Of a DNA stretch of 64,000 nt, positions 1-11,105 are shown one piece after another. Source of the stretch: Dioscorea cayenensis subsp. rotundata (taxonomy: Eukaryota; Streptophyta; Magnoliopsida; Dioscoreales; Dioscoreaceae); NCBI RefSeq assembly GCF_009730915.1, contig NC_052479.1:29575610-29639609 (forward strand). The letters run 5' to 3'. A model generated the notes under the pieces. It saw nothing but the letters and a program-made list of their open reading frames with translations, did not search any database and had not been told where the DNA came from. A program made the translations under genes and the position numbers. How positions within the stretch are numbered: position 1 is the first letter of the stretch; each line of letters starts with the position of its first letter.

Positions 1-1257
1 TGACATATGAAGTTGTTAAAAGGTTTCTCTGTCAATCTGAACAAGTTATTTTTCTTCTAAAACTCTTTTTTATCATACCTTATTTTTGGTTTTTCCAAAT
101 GATTTTTTTTTTTCAAATTGATTTTGATATTTATTTTGCTATATTGATGATTTTGTGTATGATTTTCTCAACAACAAAAAAAAAGTATAAACTATAATTT
201 TTGAAAGTTGATGATATTGCAATTAATATATTTGTGGACATTATTTATAAGTTATTTATTTTTAAAATTTAATTGAAACTAATAAATATATAATAAATAA
301 ATCATTAAGATAAAAATCCAAAAAAAAAGTATTTTAAAAAAATATATAACTGTATCATAAAGGCTAATTTTGTATATTTACTTATCATTCATATTTATCA
401 GTATCATTATTTGAATTACAATACTAAAAATAGGATAACGAAGATCTTTGATCCCAATAGCACATCCGATGGGCCATTTAAATGTAGAATATGATATGAG
501 GCGCATTATGCCCATATCCTTTTTTATAAAAAAATAATTTTGTCATGTTCCCCCTCATACTTTTTAATTCCGATAAAATATTAACTACCGATCATAGTTT
601 TCATTTTTATTTTTATTCCTATAGTCTCATTCTCATTTCCGTTCCATTCATATTCTGGGAACCAAATACACCCAGACGGGCCAGACCTAAGTGCTTGTGT
701 TTATGGCTATACATAAAGATGATCACAAATATGCCCTTGCAGAAATTTGGAATTGAATGAAGCTTGTGGATGAGTTTGATGGTGTGTATATATATATATA
801 TATACATTTATGAAAAATGTTTAAGAATGAGAGAATTAGCCGCCTAGTTAATTATTAAGGACATAAGCACTACATCTAAGTATATTAGTCACATAACTAG
901 GTAATAAGGAAAGCGAGTATACATACATCCAACTATAATAGTCACATCCAACAAAAAATTAAACTAATTTATTCTATTCTCTTATATCAATGGACTGGGT
1001 ATTCACAACAACAATAGTTTCGGACCTGATCTTGATGTTCGTCATTATATAATATTGTTTTATGAAATAAGTAACTTTATATTTTATATTTTGTAAGTAG
1101 TTTATTATCTAAAGTAATAATTAGGATTAACATATGATTCTATTTAAAAAAATCATAGAACATACTATTTAATTTGAATTCAAATCTAAAGTATTATTCT
1201 CACAAACTTAATCCAAATAGATTCAAATTATTAAGTTTGTCTTTAAAAAAAATTTAA
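1..1257. other. AT-rich intergenic DNA, no gene seen
   Basis: Very AT-rich, with many homopolymer runs and a short TA microsatellite near 785-805. No reading frame here resembles a known protein and I see no RNA gene. The short open frames are what chance would give. Confidence 0.7.
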
Positions 1258-2070
1258 ATTTATAGAAAGTTGCTTGTTTGTCATTAGTTATATGTCATTG
1301 TAGGGCTTTTAAAAATATTCTAAAAGGAAGATGGCAAGAATGTTTCATTTTCTTTTTTGAAGGAGTCCAAAATGCTTAGAAGATTGTTGTGGCACAACTA
1401 GAAAATTAATACATTGAAAAATTAAAAACACAGAAAAATTTACGTAATCAACCAATGTGATCTAAATTTAATTATAAGGCAAAGAGAGAGCAAAAAACTG
1501 ATTTGTAGTTTATCCACATTTATTTAAAAAAAAAAAAACTAATACTTGAACAAGAGTAAACTCTTGAGACAAAATATATAATATAATCTCCAGAAAACTT
1601 ATTGAGATTACTCCACATAATACATTAAAAAAGATGATTCCGTCCATACCGTGGGCATTCCCACCGTAAAAGAAAAATAATTAAATTTATGAAAAGTTGC
1701 TTGTTTGTTATTAGTTATATGTCATTGTAGGACTTTTAAAAATATTCTAAAAGGATAAATGAGAAGAAGATGCCAAGAATGTTTCATTTTTCTCTTTTTG
1801 AAAGAGTCTAAGATGCTTAAAAGATTGTTGTGCCACAAATAGAAAATTAATACATAGAAAAATTAAGAACACATAAGAATTTACATAATTCATTCAATGT
1901 GACCTAGATTTATAGGGCAGAGAGAGATTTTTCAAAAACTGTTACTTTAAAAACTCTAGAGCCAAAATACATAATATAACCCCCAGAAACTAATTCAGAT
2001 TGCTCCACATAAAACATTTTTAAAAAAAATGATTTCGCCCATACATATCATGGGCATTCCCACTATATAT
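1258..2070. repeat. Local tandem duplication of about 400 bp (two diverged units)
   Basis: Unit 1 (about 1258-1668) and unit 2 (about 1684-2070) share the same ordered landmarks: AGTTGCTTGTTTGT, TTATATGTCATTGTAGG, TTTTAAAAATATTCTAAAAGG, AAGAATGTTTCATTTT, and a final GGGCATTCCCAC. The units differ by scattered substitutions and small indels, so the duplication is not recent. No coding potential is visible in either unit. Confidence 0.85.
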
Positions 2071-2819
2071 AGACCTCTAATTTGTTTTTTCTCCTATTAA
2101 ATCTAGTCTAAAAACTTTGAATCAAATCATAATTCGGAATGGACCACCAAAAACTTCAAAGCATACGGCCAACATAGATAAAGTAGAAGATTGATTGAGT
2201 CATATATACATGTTGACCTGACCTTTGAGTGATATTGTTTTATTTTTATTTGAAATAAATAAAAAAAAATTTGTTTTTTGAAAGAAAAAAAAAGGATTTT
2301 TGTTTTTAAAATTCTTATATACTACTTATGTTGTCAAACCAGTCGGCTGACACAATCATGGGCTTGACGAAGACTAACACAGCACGCGAGTGTGGACCAC
2401 GCATTGTGCGTGCACAAGCCAGCATGACCCATTTTTAGTCAATCCGGGCCAGCACCACCCACTGATAGACTTCACAAGTGCTTATTGTTGATGATGTTGC
2501 TACTGTGAAGATGACCACCGTGATGATGATTTTAATTAGAGTGTTAGTGTAAAGACAAAGACATTTCTCTTTCTTTCTGTCCGAACCTCCAAGAGGTAGG
2601 GTAACTACTCTGCGCAATCCTTGTTTTTGGTATATTCATTGTATTATGGCACATACAGTTTTTGGTCGTGGTGATAGTGATAGAGTGGTTCGACAGTCAG
2701 AGTTATTATTTTTATGGGCTATGATGAATGAGGTCTACCTTGACCCGAGCTCGCATTTAGCTAGATAATTTTCTCGGGTAAGGCGATCCACGTCCAGTGA
2801 CATTGTCTTCTATGAAATA
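2071..2819. other. Intergenic DNA, no gene seen
   Basis: Mixed-composition DNA between the tandem duplication and the GCTCG-rich cluster. A somewhat GC-richer stretch lies at 2340-2460. No recognisable gene, RNA or element boundary was found. Confidence 0.6.
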
Positions 2820-3320
2820 GGGATGCAAATGAACCAAGCCGTTCATGAGCTACTCGAAGTTCGATCGGAGAAAGCTCTTTCATTAACTAAATGAGCCGAG
2901 TTCGAGCCTAACTTTTGAGCTCAAATTTATAAATGAGCCGAGCTCGAGCCACATGCTTCTCTGCTCTTTAAGGCTCGCGAGCCTGCTTGTTAACGAGAAA
3001 GCTCGCCAGCCTTATAACAAACTATCTCTATCGAGCAGGCTCGCGAGCCTCTTAACGAGCAAGCTTATAAACAGGTAAACTAGAGCGCAAGCTCGAGAGC
3101 CTTCTTAACGAGCTTGCTAGCGAGCCTCCTAACAAGTATATTAAACAAGCCTAATAATAATTAATGAACCTACTAAACAAGTTTGCTAAGGTCGTTTGTA
3201 ATCGCTCTTGTTTCATTTTTGTTTTTATTTTTGTTTTACTTTTGTTTTGTTTTTGTTTTCTTGTGAGCAAGCTTGCAAGCCTTCTTAACGAGCCTAATAA
3301 TGATTAATGAACCTAAAAAC
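2820..3320. repeat. Degenerate cluster of GAGC/GCTC palindromic repeats
   Basis: Many copies of short motifs built from GAGCTCGAGCC, GCTCGCGAGCC and TTAACGAGC recur on both strands between about 2860 and 3140, with a further copy near 3270. Several are perfect palindromes. A T/G-rich tract (TTTTGTTTTT-like) sits at about 3215-3262. Such clusters occur inside plant transposons, but no terminal repeats or target duplications could be assigned, so the element type is open. Confidence 0.6.
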
Positions 3321-4121
3321 AAAAGCATATTTGGAATTTACCCTTTACATAGTTATCAGCTTAGTGCATGTAGATTCATTTAGGTGTTGCATAATAAAAA
3401 TTTGAAAAAAAAAAAAAAAATTTCGTCAATAACTTTTAGAATTCATTTGACTAGCTATTTGACATGACACATAAAGATTCCAAGACAGAGTCACTATTCA
3501 TTATCATATACATATAATATAAAAAAATTATAAAAAAAATTTTTGTGCTTTCCTAAATTTGCAGAATAGAAACAGAGGTGTTTTCTCAATTTTATGACAT
3601 GATTTTCTAGATTTAAAAAAAAAAATCACCACCATTAAATCGCTTGTGCTCGCATATCCCATATGCAGGCGATGCCATCATGCTTCAAATTAATTGAATT
3701 AACTAAACCAAATTTGAAGAATGCAAGCATTTGGAATTAAACAATTGAGTTGAACTCAATTTCTGGTATCTTTATTTGCTTTTACTGGCATGCTCTGTCT
3801 TATTTATTTTCATTATTAATTTTCCTTCAGTTTAACTAATCAAAACGTAAAATATCAACATTTTTTTTTTTAATGTTTTTGTAATAAAAGGAAACAAGGT
3901 CTCCTTATTTACTTATATAGTGAATAGCGAGATTTCAAAGCAGGAAGATGAGCAGGTACAGATTTTTGAGAAGATGGATAAACCATTTCTATTAATAAAA
4001 CATCGTACATAACAGGCACAGATTTCATCTAGAGTCACCATACATAATATTTATAATAATAATAATATATAAATATAGATGTTTTGAGTTCATTCATCTT
4101 TGGCTTAAATTAAGGTCCAAA
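3321..4121. other. Intergenic DNA 3' of the chitinase gene, no gene seen
   Basis: AT-rich sequence downstream of the chitinase stop codon on the minus strand. It probably includes the 3' untranslated region. No other gene is visible. Confidence 0.6.
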
Positions 4122-7100
4122 TCAATCCAATGTTGTAGAAGCTGCGAAAGAAGAAAATAGGTTATGCATTTGCAATCAGCAAACTCATGTATCAACTAAT
4201 AATTTAAAAAACTATAAAAAGGTTAATCAATCCATTTAACATATACAACGAATGTTTCTTTTTTTTAAAAAAAAAAAATTGCATGTATAGCTCTATAAAA
4301 ACATATAATTGGTAATATTACTTATATAACTTTATAAAACATGTTTAATTTTTTAATTATATACCCTATGACTTCAAGTTAACATAAAATCCTAAGTCCC
4401 TAATAAATTTTCAACTATGGGAAAAATATTTCATTTCTTGAAATATCCTAAAGTCTGTCAATATATATAAAAAAAATTAATAAAAATAATTTTATCAAAT
4501 TTATATATTGTTATTATTTTGATGACTTGTTGATAAACTATGTCAGAGATGGGCATAGACGTAGATATATTTGTACCCTCATTTTATATGAATGAAATTC
4601 AAACTTGTTTCCTTAATAAAAACAATCAATACTCTACATAAACTACCTAGTGTCAATAACCATAATGTAGTTGTTTTTTTTTAAAAAAAAATCAGTGATA
4701 TACCCTTCCATAATATATATTTCTAAAGAAACTGTAATAAAAATTTGTGAGGTATTTAAAAAAATTTAGTTTCCAACAGTGCATGAAGTGAAGTCATGAG
4801 CATGAAGACAATCCTTCATGGCTTGACTTCATGACTTTGACCATTAATTTAATTATAAGGTAGCTCTAGTCTTTGTTTGGCCAAAGATTTATTGACTTGG
4901 ACCAACAACACCAATGGCCAACTATCTTCCTCAAGGCTTTTACCAAAACAACCTTCTCTTAAGATTAATATACATACCCTTAATTAATTATCACACCTTA
5001 AATTATACATACATACATACTTGCAAAGTTCTTAATTTCTTATATATGATATACTTGCAAATTTCTTAATTTCATTATAATCTATATAGTGCATGCAAGC
5101 TAGCTGAGAAAAAAATTAATTACCTTTCTGAGAGAGCATCCAGTTATCATCTTTATCAACAGACCATGCAAAGTAACCCTTCAGACCCTTACTCTTAACA
5201 TAAGAAACCTTAGCACTCACAGCATCCACATCATCATACCCTATCCAAGTCTTCCCAGAGTAACAATATATAATTCACTACATAAGTGCTATTATACACC
5301 ATTGTTGCACCACTACTAGCAATAAACTCCTTAATGTTCTTGAAGCTTATAGCACCATAAGTATCAATACCATAACCAGTAGCCACTCCACTTGCAGGTG
5401 CACCTAAACCATGATTATCTTCATTACTGAGCTCCCATGCATATCCATAGAATGGCAAACCAAATACCATTTTGTTTGCCGACAAGCCGGCATTTATCCA
5501 TGCAGTGACTCCAGAGCTACCACTGATGTGTCCTGAAGTGTCGTTCCCGAAAAGTCGTTCAACGCCGTATGTGCCATTGTGATTTGGGGAGTATTGTCAG
5601 GAGAGTAGAAGTCATAAACCATGATGTTAACAAAATCCATGCCGGCATTAATGGAGGAAACAGGATATGATGCAGGAGGGATGACACTGATGGCGGCAGT
5701 GAGGAGAAGAGCTGAATAGCCGGAGGTTTGAGCTTCGTCGTTAATCGCGGTACGCCATTCGGTTACTAGCATGGCAAAGTTTGTCATGTCTGTCATTGTT
5801 TGAGGGTATTGCCAATCAGAATCAAGATCAAGCCCGGAGAAACCTGATTTATATATAGACATATATAAAACATATATGAATGAAATTTAGTACCATGATA
5901 TAAGATAAAATTTGAAGTAGAAACAAGTGATCATATTTGAAACCATTTGTTCTTGCAAGAGAGATTGATGAGTCAATGAAGGTTTTCCGGGAGGAGGGTG
6001 TTGAAATTGATTGAAGATCAAGTACAATTGCAGAGAAGAAGCAGTGAAGCTGCAGCTCAGTGTGTCCTGGTGTCATTTGTTAAGAAGCAGAGGGTATGTT
6101 AGTCTTTTCCCATGTTTGAAAGTCTGTTAAGTCAGTTGAAGAATCGGTGGGAATGTGATGGATGGTCAGGATTTGAAGATCAAGTGAGTACATAGTTTGA
6201 GTCAGGGAAAAACAATCTCAGCAACAAGATTAGCCAGAGATCGTGTGGCCAAGATCTCATCCATCATGGCAAGAGGTTTAAGTTTGAGGCATTTAAAGAG
6301 ATGTGGATTGTGTTTGTTCCGAACGGCATGAGATTTGATGATCAAGGGCTTTGTATCAAGTTCGAGGCAAGGAAGCGACTCAAAAGCGGTGCGGCTGAGG
6401 AACAAGCGGCGCGTATGTGTGTGATCGAGCGAGTTCAGTTCAATTCGATCCACCGAACTTTCACAGTGATATATTATGGGTTCTTATGTAAGAATGGTTA
6501 AGTTTTTCTTTTGAGTGTTGATTGATGTTTGAATTTTCCTGCTTCTTTGAGTGTGTTTTGATCTAAAGTTTATATAAGAGAGTTGATGTACTTGATCTTA
6601 ACTTCATATGTATGAGATTTGAGAAGCATCTGAGTTATATAGAATCTGGTATCATTATTCTTTTGACATGGCTTCTGTTTTATCTTTATTCTGGTTTTCT
6701 TGAGCTTGCATGAATTTTCCTGATCAAGTGTTTGAGTTTTTCAAGTTGCCTTCTATAAGAAACTTGATCAGATAGATCTGAACTATCTATATAGTGATTA
6801 TCAGAGGGTTGGCTAGCCATGGAGGAGAAGGTGGAGGGGTCAGAGTTGCCACCACCGATGGAGAGAAGGGTGATGATGGAGGGGTTGGATTTATGGACGA
6901 TGAAGGTGAAGGAGGAGCAGGAGGAGGGGATGGAGAGTTGAAAGGTGGTGGAGCTGAGATTGGCAAAGGCACAATAGAGGTGAGTGAAGAATGTGGTGTT
7001 TATGGAGGAAACAGGGAATTCACTTTCCGGGAACCAGTAGGCACCTTTGATGTTGGTTTGAGATGTGGAGAGATGAAGGGTGGTGGTGAGGAGAAGAAGC

Positions 7101-7126
7101 ATTAGGGTTAGGGTTTGTGTTGCCAT
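4122..7126 (-). pseudogene. Class V (GH18) chitinase, interrupted by a solo LTR and frameshifted
   Basis: GH18 enzymes cleave beta-1,4-linked GlcNAc polymers; plant class V members are usually secreted defence proteins. The start at 7126 gives a hydrophobic signal peptide (MATQTLTLMLLLLTTTLH) followed by GAYWFPESEFPVSSINTTFF and LLSIGGGNSD, all typical of the family. Exon 1 is 7126-6804, then an inserted LTR (5999-6803), then exon continuation 5993-5944 (RKTFIDSSISLARTNG), intron 5943-5844, large exon 5843-5124, intron 5123-4142 and a 20-nt last exon 4141-4122 ending STTLD-stop. Splice sites are GT-AG. The catalytic motif reads GLDLDSDWQYP: the family DxxDxDxE has a two-residue insertion and Gln in place of the acid Glu. 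A one-base deletion lies near 5546 and a four-base insertion near 5270. Downstream blocks such as MVFGLPFYGYAW and TWIGYDD are still readable, in shifted frames. Family assignment is firm; whether every lesion is biological is not, because this contig also looks poorly polished. Confidence 0.9.
5999..6803 (+). mobile_element. Solo LTR (about 805 bp) inserted in chitinase exon 1
   Basis: On the plus strand the insert starts TGTTGAAATTGA and ends GTGATTATCA, the TG...CA form of LTR ends. It is flanked by a perfect 5 bp duplication GAGGG (5994-5998 and 6804-6808). Removing the insert and one duplicate restores an unbroken chitinase frame (SQPSSRKTF). No gag-pol coding is present and a TATA-like motif (TATATAAG) lies near 6570, so a solo LTR, probably of a Ty1-copia-type element, is the simplest reading. 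Superfamily is inferred from length and end sequence only. Confidence 0.85.
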
Positions 7127-7189
7127 TTTGGTTTTTCCTTGTGCCTTGCTTAGTTTGCTTAACTCAGAAGTAGCCCTGAATAATATTCC

Positions 7190-7197
7190 TATATAGT
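7190..7197 (-). promoter_or_regulatory. TATA box candidate for the chitinase gene
   Basis: The minus strand reads CTATATAGG about 65 bp upstream of the ATG at 7126, a plausible position for a plant TATA box with a short 5' leader. No other promoter element was assigned. Confidence 0.45.
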
Positions 7198-7232
7198 GGT
7201 TACTTTGATGACTGTACTGAAAATGATTAAAT

Positions 7233-7554
7233 CCTTGTTTGGATTGAGCTTTTAAAAACTCGGAACTGCTTTATAAGTTAAAGACTTCGGATTTTTAAAA
7301 AAATGTTGTTTAGATTGGGCTTATTCTAAAAAGTAGGTGTAAAATCGAAAAAGCTGTTTTTCATAAAGCTAGTCATAACCAACTTATGAAAAACTGCTTT
7401 TTTTAGCCCTTTTTACAACTCGCTTTCTACAAAAAGCTAATCAAAACAGAAAATACAAAAAGTGCTTAACTTATTTTAGAGAAGCACTTTTTTTATAAGC
7501 ACTTCTATTAAACTAAAAAAAAAACACTTTTTTAATAAGCCAATCCAAACAAGG
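7233..7554. mobile_element. MITE with 14 bp terminal inverted repeats
   Basis: Perfect terminal inverted repeats CCTTGTTTGGATTG (7233-7246) and CAATCCAAACAAGG (7541-7554) bound a 322 bp non-coding, AT-rich element with internal subterminal symmetry (AAGTGCTT/AAGCACTT runs). Size and ends fit a non-autonomous DNA transposon. No target duplication could be read with certainty, so the superfamily is left open. It lies about 110 bp upstream of the chitinase ATG. Confidence 0.75.
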
Positions 7555-8271
7555 CCTAAACGGTTTACATCAAAATACCGTACATAATTAGTTGGATTGA
7601 AATTTGTAGATTCAAATATAGATATATATGAGAACGTGAGAAAGAGAGAGATTTTAATATTAAGAATTTTGGAGGGGTTATTTGTCAATATTGAAGACAA
7701 ATAAATTAGAGTGAAGACTTGGGAGGAAGAGAGAAAATTGATGTAGTCACTTGGACATTGATGAACATTGGGAGAAAAAGATGATAGAAATTAAATGTTC
7801 AACATTGACTAAATATGGATTTCTTGTGGTTTAAATTGGTTTGAAAATTGGACCTTATCTTTAATTGCTACTTGGAAATCAAGCACAATAATTTCTTTTT
7901 ACTTTTCTCAATATCATTACAATTTGAGCAATTTTCATTTGAATATAATATAGTGTTGCAATGTAGTCTATAAAACATTCAACCAAAATTGGCCCAAAAA
8001 AGCCCAAGTGTTCATTGTTTTTGGGCTAAAATATCATATTGCATTGAGTTTTTAATATAATTTCTTATAATTATAAAAAAAATGACTAAGAAAAGAATAA
8101 CATAAACTTATTTTGAGAAACAACAACTTTACTTGAAAATAATGACATATTTTTGTAACCCAAAAAAAAAAAAAAAACCTTTGGAGTTAAGCATTATTAC
8201 ATTTCACCCCCAAAATTACACTTATTTAAAGATTTGTTTTAAGAAAATTATGAAAATTTTTTTTATCATTA
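7555..8271. other. Intergenic DNA, no gene seen
   Basis: AT-rich sequence between the MITE and the 3' end of the left S28 copy. No gene, RNA or repeat was recognised. Confidence 0.6.
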
Positions 8272-9290
8272 TCAATCCTTCAAGTCTTTATGGTACTGAT
8301 CTATCCACTGTTTTATAATCTTTATTTCATTTTCCCTTTGTTCAATTAACCATTTTGGATCATCTTTGAGTCGCCTACTGAAAAATCCACATGATGAGCT
8401 CCTAAAATAAATATTTAATTATAATAAACTTTATCATTCAAATAAAAACGTTTTTATTTATTCAACAAAACCTTGTTTGGTGACAAGAGCTATTATGCTT
8501 GGTGATATGTTCTTAAGCACTCTACAAAATAAATAAAAGTTAATGAGGGATATAAAAAGTAATTTTTAGTAAATATTTATCACTAAGAGGAAATTATAAC
8601 TCTTACCTCCTCTACTCCAAGGATCTCTCAATCCATTAGAAAATATAATATTGCTTCCAAATCTCTTTAGAACTTTTTCAATCCTCTGTTTCATGAAATA
8701 AATTAGCCAATACATATATATCTCATAAATTTTTCATCAATAATTACATGCTTTCATAAAACTTTCATTTTCATACACACACTATAAAAGGAAAAAATAA
8801 AAATAAAAATAAAATGAAACTAGATGAAATATCTTTCATATATATATTTTACATATGCATTCTTATTTAACATTAAATCAATATATATATATATATATAT
8901 CAATTTATTGGAAAAAAAATATGAGAGTATGTGTAATTTCATGTTTTTTAAATAGAACATGAGATATTTGATTGGCATGACACATACAAAAGATCTCAGT
9001 ATCCAATAGTCTCTTGCTCTATTGTCAGGCATTCATTGGGAGGCTAGATTAGAGCCCACAAAACGATTAAGAGCACATGCTATGTTAGAGCATTAAGTTC
9101 TATGCACATGTATGTCCCTAATTTCTCCTAAAAGTTGAGGGTGTGTCACCCTATTTATAAAAATTCTCAATTTTTAAGAAAATCTATTAAGGATATAGAT
9201 GTATATATTTCGAGCTTTTATACATGTACATACATATAACATATGCTTAAATTTTTGGAGAAACACAAAAAGGGCATATGGTTTAACTAA

Positions 9291-9293
<3 letters not shown>

Positions 9294-9352
<59 letters not shown>
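9294..9352. repeat. (AT)n microsatellite
   Basis: Uninterrupted AT dinucleotide run of about 59 bp inside an intron of the left S28 copy. The matching intron on the right arm has a shorter run at about 63643-63661, so the tract differs in length between arms. Confidence 0.95.
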
Positions 9353-9354
<2 letters not shown>

Positions 9355-9809
9355 ATACTTACATGGCCACCATACTCTGTTGTGATCCAATGTGGTCTTG
9401 GTTCAACACCATACTAAAGTTACATGATGCTTCAGTTCTGTTTTATAATCACTTAGCTTGATGGAGGAAACATGCTTTCATTAGAGCAATTCATTGGCAT
9501 CACCATCTCTGTGCATACCTATATATTTCAAACATTATTTATATTCCATTTATACAAACCAACACATTTAATTGTCTCTTTTACCTTTGTCTTTATCTTT
9601 TTCAAAATTTTCATAATATATAGTATATGGAATTAAAATCATGGATATATCATTTCAAACACAAGTAAATATAAAACAAATTAGAAACTATTTAACACAA
9701 GTAATTGAATGTTTGTTTTTATTTTTTATTTTAACCATTATTAAACTCAAGCTATGTTATATGTGTTGATTTTCTCGCTTTCAGTTTTATATTTGTCTTT
9801 ACAATAAAA

Positions 9810-10109
9810 TACTCCCTCCATTCAAAAAATACATGTTGTTTTAAAGAGAAAAAAAATATATTCCAAAATAATTATTATTTTACAATATCAAGACAATATT
9901 TATTCTTTTTTTTTCAATTTTATACATCTTTAATTTCCTAAATTATATAAATAAAAAAATAATATTTATAGTAAAAAAAAAACATTGTTCAAGAAAGGGA
10001 TAGTTTAGTAATTTGGTTAATTTTTATATTAAATTTTAAATAATTTAATATTATCTTTAATTCTTATGCAACATCTTTAAACAACATGTATTTAAGAATA
10101 GAAAGAGTA
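9810..10109. mobile_element. Stowaway-like MITE (left-arm copy)
   Basis: Starts TACTCCCTCCATTC and ends GAATAGAAAGAGTA, imperfect terminal inverted repeats of the Stowaway (Tc1/mariner) type with TA at both edges. The internal ACATGTTGTTTT and AAACAACATGT pair extends the symmetry. It lies in the intron after exon 6 of the S28 copy, and the same element is at about 62877-63182 in the right arm, so it predates the separation of the arms. Confidence 0.75.
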
Positions 10110-11072
10110 CTATTTTTTATATAAAAATAATAAATAAATTATGACATAATATAAATAAATAAATATATAATTACCTGCCAATTCCATCCACTGAGGCCAT
10201 GAGGATCACTTGAGCCTTCAAAATCAAAGCATTTAACATCACCAGAGTGATTATAATAAACACTTACGCAGTGAAACTTTTGTCAAGCTTGTTTGTTCCT
10301 TTTTGAAATCCATCGTAATCCTACATCTACATTAAAATTCACAAAAACAATAATATAATCCATTTAATCAGACAGATGCAGTTTTATCAGTCAAAGTGTA
10401 AACTTTACTGAAATTGTACTAATGTAATTACTTAATAGTAAGATATTTTATTTATCATACTGTACAGTGCTTATACATATTTTTATCGAGTGAGTGCTTA
10501 AATACCTTCTATCAATTCAATTATTTTTATAAAAACGTATAATGCCCTATTTAATAAGTAAATATAATTTATATATATTTTACGAGTAGTATATTAATAA
10601 TTATATAATTATATAAAAGAAATAATTTTACAATAATAATAATAATGACAATGGCTCTAGCATTATTTGAGTCTATTAGTCACGTCGGATTCTCCTAGCA
10701 TAAGTTCGTCCATCCGTGGGAGGCCGAGGCGTATTAAGTGTTGCCAGAGTTTAACTCCTCATGTGTCTAGCCCTCATAGAGTGAGCTTGTCCATATTTAT
10801 TAAAAATAATAATAAATAATATCACCTGTTTTGACAGGATTGGGCTAAGGAGAGAGAAGCCATGAAATTTGCAGGGGTTGGACAATCAGCCATTTGCTGC
10901 AATCTATACAAATGCAGTCCACCAACCAGTCCCTGACTGAGTACACTGAGCTGGAGTTTCCTGCGTAATTTTTCAAAATAATTCAAAATTTTAAAATCAC
11001 TAATATATATATATATTTCTCTATATATATATATATATACAATTATTAATTAATTTTAATAAATTTAGATTA

Positions 11073-11105
<33 letters not shown>

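Noticed and set aside
6794..7105. Gly-rich plus-strand frame over chitinase exon 1
   Set aside because: Complement of the Ser/Pro-rich chitinase exon; no independent evidence.
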